Both the position numbers and the translations under genes were made by a program. This document shows positions 34,141 to 41,269 of a DNA stretch of 64,000 bases, piece by piece. Each line of letters starts with the position of its first letter. Positions within the stretch are counted from its first letter, which is position 1. The stretch comes from SZAS-103 sp043747745 (GTDB taxonomy: Bacteria; Pseudomonadota; Gammaproteobacteria; Xanthomonadales; Xanthomonadaceae): the NCBI GenBank assembly GCA_043747745.1, contig JAYTOP010000096.1, forward strand, positions 1 to 64,000. The letters are read 5' to 3'. A model generated the notes under the pieces. It was not told where the DNA came from. It was given only the letters and a program-made list of their open reading frames with translations, and searched no databases.

Positions 34141-34545
34141 CTACCACCCCAGCACATCCTGCTTGTACTTCGCGAGAGCTTGCGCGTTCCACTCGAGGAT
34201 TTCGTCGGTGCGCAGGTTGAACACGATACTGCTTTCCGGGGGAATGTTTCGCAAAAACCAGGGCGTGTCCACAGTCATGTAGAAGCCGTGGTTCGGATTC
34301 TTGCCGCAATAGGCTGATGCCAGCGCCTTGATAGTGAATGCGATCAGCCTTTACGAGCCATCGGCCCTGGCAACGATCACGGGTCGCGAGCCTGCGATGC
34401 GGCCGTCCACGATGTCGGGCGGCACGAACAGCGGGACGTAGACCTTGCCTGCCACGATGTGTTCCATCATTTTCTGCCCCGGCATGCCCCCCTGTTTGGC
34501 CAACCGGATCGCTTCTTGCGCGATGGGCAATTCTTCGTCTGTCAT
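34141..34545 (-). pseudogene. SseB-like protein gene interrupted by an in-frame TAA
   Basis: The frame from ATG 34545 encodes MTDEELPIAQEAIRLAKQGG and KVYVPLFVPPDIVDG, ending at TAA (34351-34353) after 64 residues. The same frame then continues without a stop for 69 codons as RLIAFTIKALASAYCGKNPN, then MTVDTPWFLRNIPPESSIVF and LEWNAQALAKYKQDVLGW, ending at TAG (34141-34143). The two halves together match the layout of an SseB N-terminal domain (VFVP, FT, then an I-x-PG-like segment and a C-terminal helix). The simplest reading is one gene with a nonsense codon. A sequencing error or two short proteins are alternatives. Confidence 0.7.
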
Positions 34546-34635
34546 GACAGAGCCTCGCTGGTGAACAGGGCCGGAGACGACTGAACATTTCCGCAAATCT
34601 AACTGTCGGCGTCCCCTTTTCATCCATAAAAGAAA

Positions 34636-34665
34636 GGAGGTAATCGGCTGAAGCCAACCACCTCC
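34636..34665 (-). terminator. intrinsic terminator of the SPFH gene
   Basis: On the minus strand GGAGGT (34665-34660) pairs with ACCTCC (34641-34636), with an inner GGCT/AGCC stem. TTTCTTTTATGG follows. It lies 23 bases after the SPFH gene stop. Confidence 0.75.
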
Positions 34666-34688
34666 GCCCTTGTCTTCGCGATTGAAGC

Positions 34689-36734
34689 TTACGTCGCCTG
34701 ATCGGGCTTGTTCGCCTTTGCGTCCTTGCGCTCCTGGTACAACATGTTCCCCAGCAGGACATTCACGAGCCCGCCGCCCATTCCATCCGCGCCGCCACCG
34801 GCGACGATGTCCGGGACGATCTTGACGCCACCCTTGGCAAGTGCTTCGGCGACCTGCACGACGGCAAAGTTGCCAGCTTCCATCGACAACACCTTGAGCC
34901 TGATGACCTCGGCTTCGGCACCACCGACGGCCTTGATCTTCGCGCCTTCGGCTTCACCGACGGTGCGCAGCACCTTGGCGTCGGCTTCCGCATTGATGGT
35001 CTTGGACATCGCGTTGCCTTCGGCGAACTTGACCGATGCACTGGCCTCGAAGCCGGCGATGGTGACCTTCCGCTCGGCATCGACGACGCGTGCCTGGGTA
35101 TCTGCCAGCGCCGTTGCCTGCTGCAGTTCCTGGCGCACACTCTGGGCCTGGCGTTGGGTTTCGTACGTCACCCGTTCCTGCTCGGCGATCTTGCGGTCCG
35201 TCAACGTCCTCATGAGTTCATCCGGCGGAACGATGTCGCCGATCAGCGTATCCACCGCGCCGACGTTGTATTCTTTAAGCGCAGTCGAGATCGCTTCGCG
35301 CGCCTCGCCCTGGCGGGCGGAACGGTTTTTCAGGAAGTCGATGATGTCGCTGCCCTGCGCGGCGTTGCGGAAATAGTTGCCGATCGTGGGTTCGAGTACC
35401 TGAGTGACGAGCGCGCTCATGTCGCCAAAGCGCGCGATCACCTTCGGCGCGTCGTTGCGCGGGATGTGGATGATCTGCGACACGTCGAGGTTGAACTTGA
35501 AGCCGTCAGCGGAACGCACGGTGATCGTCGACAGGTTCGCATCGAGGCGATGCGCTTCGGTCTTCCCGGTCGCCCAGTTCAGCACCACGTTCGCGGTCGG
35601 CACGTTGACGACCTTGTGCGTGTTCGGGTTGATCGGGTACTTGCCCGGATCGAGCGGATCGACCCACACGCCCTTCTCGCCGCGCGACACGAGGTTGCCG
35701 TGCTTGAACGTGTCGCCGGTGACGTCCTTGCCTTCCTTGCCGATGTAGGCGATGACCACGCCGACGTTCGCGATCGGAACCGTGGACATCTCGACGACTT
35801 CGACGGTGACGAAACGCGGATTGAGGAAGTAGCGGCCCGCAAGCAGGACTTGTTCCTGAAGACCCTTGGTGCCGCCATTGGCGATGAACTTGTCCGGGTC
35901 TTGGTACATGTTGTGTCCTTCGACTTCGCCGCCGGCGATTTCACCAGTCGGGAGTGGCGCGCCTTCCTTGGTCGTCACGACGCCGATCTTGTTTTCCGGG
36001 ATATCCATCACGTCGTTGAGACGCACATCGAACAGGACCGGATTGATGCGGTAGTTGCCAGGCGGAATGATCTTGATTTGCGGGCCGCGCTCGCCGCCGC
36101 CGTCAAGGAACGCCTTTGCATCCTGGTAGGAATCGCAGCTGATTCCCTTCGCGATGACGCGGCCGACCGGCAGCGGATTGCCGTCGTGCGCCTCGACCAC
36201 GCCGAGCTTGCCCTGTGGGATCTCGGTCGCATCGGCGAGCTTCACCGTGAACAGCAGCGGGTTGATGCGGTAGGTGCCGGGCGGCACGACCTTCATCTGC
36301 GGGCCGCGCTCGCCGCCACCGGTCAGGAACGCACGCGCGTCCTGGAAGTAGTTGCAATCGAGGTCGCGCGCAATCACGCGACCACGGGGCAGGGGCTTGC
36401 CGTCGCAGGCCTGCACGACGCCGATCTGGCCTTGCGGGATCATCGTGAACTTGATCAGTTCGATCGCGTATTGCCATGGCCACAGGCCCATGTGCAGGCC
36501 CGGCGACAGTGTGTCGGCTTGGTAACCGGCCTCGCCTTCGAGCGCAACGATCTGCCCATCAGGCAGGTTGCGGTGGCTGCCGAAGATCACGAATTTCTTG
36601 GTCACCGTGCCGAGGCTGTCGTCGGGAACGATGATGATGCCGAAAATCCAGAGAAAAGCTTTCCAGAAGAAGATGAGAAGGATGAAGGCGACGACGCCGC
36701 CGATGATGTAGGGGTGACTGAGTACTTCGTCCAC
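34689..36734 (-). CDS. SPFH/band-7 family protein with tandem N-terminal modules
   Basis: The 681-residue product has one membrane segment near the N-terminus (HPYIIGGVVAFILLIFFW). Then come at least four tandem modules of about 70 residues (roughly 97-170, 171-243, 244-318, 319-382). Each opens IP-x-G-x-x-GVV, and the first two share a Gln-Asp-Ala FQDA-type segment, GGGERGPQ, and PPG-x-YRINP-x-LF. After them comes an SPFH-like domain (TITVRSADGFKFNLDVSQII), a coiled coil (about 520-600) and a Gly-rich tail. Flotillin-like membrane scaffolding is likely. GTG at 36734 has GGAG about 9 bases upstream; ATG at 36788 lacks a Shine-Dalgarno. Confidence 0.82.
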   Translation of the reverse strand: MDEVLSHPYIIGGVVAFILLIFFWKAFLWIFGIIIVPDDSLGTVTKKFVIFGSHRNLPDGQIVALEGEAGYQADTLSPGLHMGLWPWQYAIELIKFTMIPQGQIGVVQACDGKPLPRGRVIARDLDCNYFQDARAFLTGGGERGPQMKVVPPGTYRINPLLFTVKLADATEIPQGKLGVVEAHDGNPLPVGRVIAKGISCDSYQDAKAFLDGGGERGPQIKIIPPGNYRINPVLFDVRLNDVMDIPENKIGVVTTKEGAPLPTGEIAGGEVEGHNMYQDPDKFIANGGTKGLQEQVLLAGRYFLNPRFVTVEVVEMSTVPIANVGVVIAYIGKEGKDVTGDTFKHGNLVSRGEKGVWVDPLDPGKYPINPNTHKVVNVPTANVVLNWATGKTEAHRLDANLSTITVRSADGFKFNLDVSQIIHIPRNDAPKVIARFGDMSALVTQVLEPTIGNYFRNAAQGSDIIDFLKNRSARQGEAREAISTALKEYNVGAVDTLIGDIVPPDELMRTLTDRKIAEQERVTYETQRQAQSVRQELQQATALADTQARVVDAERKVTIAGFEASASVKFAEGNAMSKTINAEADAKVLRTVGEAEGAKIKAVGGAEAEVIRLKVLSMEAGNFAVVQVAEALAKGGVKIVPDIVAGGGADGMGGGLVNVLLGNMLYQERKDAKANKPDQAT

Positions 36735-37315
36735 GTTGGTGCTCCGATCTTGTAGGTGGTTTGTTGCGTTGTGTGTTGCGTCATGCATTGAACATGATGG
36801 TGAAGATGTCCGATGGCAGGTTATCCAGTCACCGCGTCAACGGTTCTTCATGAAAGAAATTCAGGCTCCTGTTGGTGTTGTTTTGGGTGCAGCCGCGGGG
36901 CGCGCAGCCGCACGCATTCACGTCGCGCACGCTATCCGAATCGATCCTGCGTAGCGACGCTCCGAAAGCGTGCCATTAGGTTAGGTGAGGTTTGTGGCCG
37001 TGGCGTCCGGATCGCTCGGAATCGGCTTGGGCCAGTTTTTCAGCCATCGTGCGAGACGCACCTCGGCTCGTGATCGCGACAGCGCGCGGTCTTCCGCAAC
37101 TGCGAACTCGCTACGGGCGATTCAGTAGACTGATGCTTGACGGTGGTGACGAGTTCGGTGCGCATGGAGCGGAATCAACATTATCACTTTCCATTGCGTG
37201 TTGCTTGCCGCGAATCCGGAATTCTTCCGCAATAGCCGCGCAGGATGGATACGTTATATCGGCGAGATCCATGGGTTCAAGGCAATGTCTTGCCGATGAA
37301 TGTCTTGATTGTTCG
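36735..37315. other. intergenic stretch without recognised gene
   Basis: About 580 bases between the SPFH gene and the upstream lipoprotein gene. All open frames here are short and unlike neighbouring proteins. The GC content is visibly lower than in the flanking genes. No tRNA, hairpin with U tract or repeat was recognised. The part near 36735 should hold the SPFH gene promoter, but I cannot point to one. Confidence 0.5.
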
Positions 37316-38020
37316 TCAATCTTTCGGATCGACGACCATTCGCCCGAGGTGCTTCAGCCAGAAGGCAAGTTCGGTGCGGTATTCCTCGGCTGGAATCGGC
37401 GTTCCCTCCTTGTGCCGGACGGAAATGGAAATGTTCCAGTACAGCGAGGTCGTGCGCGCTTCCAGATTGCACACGCCGGTCTGGAGCACGGTCGCTGCCC
37501 TGTTGCACAGCGTGCCTTTGACGAAGCTGAAGCCATGCGGCAACAGATCGCTTCCGTCTGCAATCAGGAACCGCCAGTTCGTTTCCACCGCATCGAAGGT
37601 CGGCGTGCGCGGCGGCCAGCTATGGAAGTAGACGATCAGCTCCGAATCGTCGGTAGATCCCGATCCTGGCGGATCGAGTTTCTTGAGTTCGACCGGTAGC
37701 GATCCGGCATACACCACGCCCGTCGCGTTGTGACGCAGGATGATCGTGCCTGCGTCCTCGCAGATCATGGGCCGGCTTTCCAGATCGCATCGCAGCAGGC
37801 TTGGCGTATCGGCCAGTTTCTTGTCGATGCAGACGAAGGTCAGCTCGGCCTTGCCGAACATCGCGCTCGCATGCTCCGCCGCATCGGCCGGACATTGGAT
37901 CGCCGCAAGTTCCGGTGCCAGCGGCACCGCGGATGACACGCGCTGACAGGCGGTCATGGTTGTCATCGCAAGCAGCAGCGAGCTGGCCAGCGAAACGGGC
38001 AGTCGTTTGGGAGGCGTCAC
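37316..38020 (-). CDS. hypothetical lipoprotein
   Basis: Not recognised. The 234-residue product from GTG 38020 begins VTPPKRLPVSLASSLLLAMT and reaches a lipobox ending TMTAC (Cys25), so a lipoprotein is likely. The mature part has several Cys residues (FVCIDKK, LLRCDLES, MICEDAG, GTLCNRA, TGVCNLEA) that could form disulfides in the periplasm. No clear Shine-Dalgarno is seen, so the start is provisional. Confidence 0.7.
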   Translation of the reverse strand: MTPPKRLPVSLASSLLLAMTTMTACQRVSSAVPLAPELAAIQCPADAAEHASAMFGKAELTFVCIDKKLADTPSLLRCDLESRPMICEDAGTIILRHNATGVVYAGSLPVELKKLDPPGSGSTDDSELIVYFHSWPPRTPTFDAVETNWRFLIADGSDLLPHGFSFVKGTLCNRAATVLQTGVCNLEARTTSLYWNISISVRHKEGTPIPAEEYRTELAFWLKHLGRMVVDPKD

Positions 38021-38070
38021 GGAAGGTTGAGCCGGTTGCCTGTGATGCTGAACTTTACCAAACAAGAAAT

Positions 38071-38099
38071 GCAGGCGTGGGGATCTCCAGCACGCCTGC
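38071..38099 (-). terminator. likely terminator of the 38145-38843 gene
   Basis: GCAGGCGT (38071-38078) pairs with ACGCCTGC (38092-38099). On the minus strand the stem is followed by ATTTCTTGTTTGG. It is about 45 bases after the upstream gene's stop. The loop of 13 bases and broken U tract make it moderate. Confidence 0.5.
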
Positions 38100-38144
38100 G
38101 GGCCGGTGCCGGAGCGCATGCCAGCGCCGCGGGGGCCAAGCGCG

Positions 38145-38843
38145 TTACCGATCGAGAATGGTGATCTTCTGCCAGATCTTGCGCGAGAGATCGGCTGTCA
38201 GGCTTTCGATGTCGTTGACCGCATCGAGCACGACCGGGTCCTGCAGATGCTGCGCATGCAGTGCAGCGAGTTTGCTGGTCAACGCCAGCAGTTCGGAGCA
38301 GTAGTCGAGGTAACGCGCGAGTTGGTCCCGGGACAGTGTGCGCAATGGGGACGATGCGGTGCTCGCGAGTGGTCGCAGCACGGACTCCGGGTCCTTGGTG
38401 AGCTGGTGCATGTCCACGATGTGGGCAATGCTGCGGAAGCGATGCAGCATGCGCAGCGCAGTCCGTCGTTTGATGCGGTTTTCCAGCGACATCAGGAACA
38501 CGACCGTCAGGCCGAGGAACAGCAGCTGGTTGGTCGCCGCATCGATGGCCTGCAGAAAGTCGGCCACATTGACCGCTCCTCCCTTCGACATGCCTGCGAG
38601 CTGGAACACGGCCCAGAGAACGAGCGCGAGCAACAGCCCGATCGTGAAGAACGTCAGCGCGCGTACCCACCACAGAGGACGTCGCAGGTGCTCGATGGCA
38701 GACTGGTTTTGATCCGACACGCGAACCAGTTCGGTCGCGACCTTGCCCAGGCTCGACTCGGGAAATCGTTCATGGACGCGCCGTGCAAGCAGTTCGATCG
38801 TCGCGGCAATCGGGGCTGGATCCAGTTCGCTGTAACTTGTCAT
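38145..38843 (-). CDS. hypothetical membrane protein with two TM segments
   Basis: Not recognised. The 232-residue product has a cytoplasmic N-terminus of about 60 residues, hydrophobic segments ALTFFTIGLLLALVLWAVFQ (about 63-82) and QLLFLGLTVVFLM (about 106-118), and a C-terminal helical half (LENRIKRRTALRMLHRFRSI, then alternating hydrophobic helices). No catalytic motif. A role as a membrane scaffold or sensor is only a guess. Confidence 0.75.
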   Translation of the reverse strand: MTSYSELDPAPIAATIELLARRVHERFPESSLGKVATELVRVSDQNQSAIEHLRRPLWWVRALTFFTIGLLLALVLWAVFQLAGMSKGGAVNVADFLQAIDAATNQLLFLGLTVVFLMSLENRIKRRTALRMLHRFRSIAHIVDMHQLTKDPESVLRPLASTASSPLRTLSRDQLARYLDYCSELLALTSKLAALHAQHLQDPVVLDAVNDIESLTADLSRKIWQKITILDR

Positions 38844-38906
38844 GCGTTGCCTATTGTATGCGGAGGCGATGGAAAGATCGGAAGGGGATGGATGGGTTGT
38901 CCGACA

Positions 38907-39779
38907 TCAATGGTCGCGTCTGCGTATCGCATATCGCTCGACGATGACGAGCGCGATTCCGCCGAGGATAGCCGTCGAGGCGACCATCAGGCGAAGGCTG
39001 ATCGCTTCGCCGAGGAAAACGATGCCGCCGATGGCCGCGAAGACCGGCACGCTGAGTTGCACTGCTGCCGCACTCGTGGCTTTCAGGCCACGCAGCGCGG
39101 TGTACCAGATCGCGTAGCCGATGCCTGATGTCAGCGCGCCCGAAGCAATCGCATAGCAGACACCATCGCGATCAAGCGAGATCCACGGAAATGCCGTCGC
39201 GCTCAGCGCCGCCGCAAGAGGGACAGCGCGCAGGAAATTTCCCATCGTCGCCCCAGTCGGATCGACGACGCCCTTGCCGCGCAGCGAGTACACGCCCCAT
39301 GCGACGCCGGCGGACAGCATCAGCACCGATGAAAGCAGCGGTGGAGCGATCGTATCCGGCGAAACCAGGCCGGGCAGCATCAGGAATACCAATCCGGAGG
39401 ATGCGCAGGTCAGTCCTGCGGATTGACGCAGGCCCAACCGTTCGCCGGTCCACAGCCCGTAACCGATCATCGTCACCTGCACGGCCCCGAACAGCAGCAA
39501 CGCGCCGGTCGCCGCCGGCAAGCTGATGTACGCATACGAAAAGCATGCCGCATACACGAATAACGCGAACGCCGACGCCCAGCTCCCGGCAGCGCCACGC
39601 GTTTCACCGCGCAGCCGCACGATCAGCCACAACGCGAGCGCGCCCGTGACGATGCGGATCGACGTGAAGCTCGCTGCGTCGATGGTCGTGCTCTTCAGCG
39701 CCAATCGGCACAGCAGCGAATTGCCGGCGAACGCGATCATCGCCAACAGAGTGAGCGAGAACGCCAATGTGCGCGACAC
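38907..39779 (-). CDS. EamA/DMT superfamily transporter
   Basis: The 290-residue product has about ten hydrophobic segments in two EamA-type halves, starting SLTLLAMIAFAGNSLLCRLAL. The second half begins about residue 145 and ends AAVQLSVPVFAAIGGIVFLGE. Such proteins export amino acids or other metabolites; the substrate is unknown. It starts one base after the stop of the acetyltransferase gene upstream, so they are co-translated or co-transcribed with purU. Confidence 0.88.
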   Translation of the reverse strand: MSRTLAFSLTLLAMIAFAGNSLLCRLALKSTTIDAASFTSIRIVTGALALWLIVRLRGETRGAAGSWASAFALFVYAACFSYAYISLPAATGALLLFGAVQVTMIGYGLWTGERLGLRQSAGLTCASSGLVFLMLPGLVSPDTIAPPLLSSVLMLSAGVAWGVYSLRGKGVVDPTGATMGNFLRAVPLAAALSATAFPWISLDRDGVCYAIASGALTSGIGYAIWYTALRGLKATSAAAVQLSVPVFAAIGGIVFLGEAISLRLMVASTAILGGIALVIVERYAIRRRDH

Positions 39780-39780
39780 C

Positions 39781-40236
39781 CTACAGTTCCCTGGTCATGA
39801 ACACGCTGCAGGGATCCTCCGCATAGCCTGCAAACGGCCCGCATGGTCTGAAACCGAAACCGGCATAGAGCCTGTGCGCAGACACGAATGCCTCCATCGA
39901 ACCGGTTTCCAGGCTGAGCCGGCGATAGCAACGGCGGCCGGCCTCTTCAAGGATGTGCTGCAGCAGTTTCGCCGCGACGCCCTTGCGCAAATGCGTCGAA
40001 GCCGTGCGCATCGACTTGATCTCGCCATGCAGCGGGTCGAGTTGCTTGAGTGCGCCGCAACCCATCAATCCGGAATCCTCCCAGGCGCTCCAGAACGTGA
40101 TGTCCGGCTTGCGCAGCGCGTCGAGATCGAGGGCGTGGATGCTCTCGGGCGGGGAATGCAAGGCCATGCCGTGCAAATGCTCGCGCAGCAATTCGATGAT
40201 CCCGGGGCTGCGCAATGCATCGATTCGGATCTCCAT
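39781..40236 (-). CDS. GNAT family N-acetyltransferase
   Basis: The 151-residue product resembles YsnE-type acetyltransferases: MEIRIDALRSPGIIELLREH start, GCGALKQLDPLHGEIKSMRT, then the acetyl-CoA loop LRKGVAAKLLQHILEEA and SLETGSMEAFVSAHRLYAGFGF. Substrate unknown. It lies 16 bases after purU and abuts the EamA gene. Confidence 0.88.
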   Translation of the reverse strand: MEIRIDALRSPGIIELLREHLHGMALHSPPESIHALDLDALRKPDITFWSAWEDSGLMGCGALKQLDPLHGEIKSMRTASTHLRKGVAAKLLQHILEEAGRRCYRRLSLETGSMEAFVSAHRLYAGFGFRPCGPFAGYAEDPCSVFMTREL

Positions 40237-40252
40237 CGGCTCGTCTCCGCGC

Positions 40253-41116
40253 TCAGCGGAAGATGATCGTCTTGTCGCCGTTGAGCAGGATGCGGTGCTG
40301 CACGAACCAGTTCACCGCCCGCGCCAGTACAACGGACTCGACGTCGCGGCCCATCGCGGTGAATTCCTTCGCGCTCATCGCGTGGCCGACGCGGATCACA
40401 TCCTGTTCGATGATCGGGCCCTCGTCGAGGGCATCGGTGACGAAGTGTGCGGTCGCGCCGATCAACTTCACGCCGCGTGCGTGCGCTTGCGCATACGGAT
40501 GCGCGCCCTTGAAGCTCGGCAGGAAAGAGTGGTGGATGTTGATCGCGCGCCCGCGCAGCGCACGGCAGAGTTCCGGCGACAGCACCTGCATGTAGCGGGC
40601 GAGCACGATGAGGTCGATGCGTTCGTCCGCTATCAATTGCAACAGCTGCTGTTCCTGCGTCGCACGGGTTTCTGCGGACACGGGCAGGTAGTGGAACGGG
40701 ATTCCATGCGATTCCGTGAGCGCGCGGAAGTCCTCGTGGTTGGACACGACAGCGGCAATGTCCGCGTGGATCAATCCGCGGGAATGGCGGAACAACAGAT
40801 CGTTGAGGCAATGCCCGGTCTTCGACACCATCAACAGCAAGCGCGGCTTGCAGCCGGCGTCGTGGAGGCGCCAGTCCATCGCGAACTCATCTCCCAGCGT
40901 CGTGAACTTCGCAGGCAGCTCGCGTCCGCCGCCGGTTTCATCGACGAAGTGCACGCGCATGTAGAACACGCCGCTCGCGACGTCGTAGAACTGCGCGCTG
41001 TCGAGAATGTTGCAGCCGTTGTCGGCGAGCAAACCGGAGACCGCCCTGACGATGCCGCGCCGATCCGGGCAGGAGAGGGTGAGGATGTGTTCGCTGGGTT
41101 TGGGAGCTTTTTTCAT
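40253..41116 (-). CDS. purU: formyltetrahydrofolate deformylase
   Basis: PurU hydrolyses 10-formyl-THF to THF and formate, balancing the one-carbon pool and supplying formate for purines. The 287-residue product has an N-terminal ACT domain (LTLSCPDRRGIVRAVSGLLA) and the formyltransferase fold with INIHHSFLPSFKGAHPYAQA and GATAHFVTDALDEGPII, where the Asn, His and Asp are catalytic. Length equals E. coli PurU (280). Confidence 0.96.
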   Translation of the reverse strand: MKKAPKPSEHILTLSCPDRRGIVRAVSGLLADNGCNILDSAQFYDVASGVFYMRVHFVDETGGGRELPAKFTTLGDEFAMDWRLHDAGCKPRLLLMVSKTGHCLNDLLFRHSRGLIHADIAAVVSNHEDFRALTESHGIPFHYLPVSAETRATQEQQLLQLIADERIDLIVLARYMQVLSPELCRALRGRAINIHHSFLPSFKGAHPYAQAHARGVKLIGATAHFVTDALDEGPIIEQDVIRVGHAMSAKEFTAMGRDVESVVLARAVNWFVQHRILLNGDKTIIFR

Positions 41117-41210
41117 CAGGCTGCCTTTTGACTCACTCTGGCCGAGCGGTGTTGGTTCGCAACAGCATCCGTGAAAGTTCGCGTTTGTCCATGTGCCTCA
41201 TCGTTGGCAG

Positions 41211-41269
41211 GTAGCGTCGGCTGTGCGTACACCTTGGCTGAAGGAAGCCGTGCGCATAGCGCACGCTAC
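41211..41269. repeat. inverted repeat overlapping the mfd stop
   Basis: GTAGCGT (41211-41217) is the inverse complement of ACGCTAC (41263-41269). Inside the right arm lies the second palindrome GTGCGC-ATA-GCGCAC (about 41250-41264). The sequence resembles the widespread GTAGCGTGCGCTATGCGCAC-type dispersed repeat. The TAG stop of mfd (41266-41268) is supplied by the repeat's GTAGC end. Confidence 0.65.

Noticed and set aside
34085..34762. 225-codon minus-strand frame across the SseB-like region
   Set aside because: It uses a different frame from the two homologous halves and is mostly Arg-rich shadow sequence; the broken SseB-like frame is better supported.
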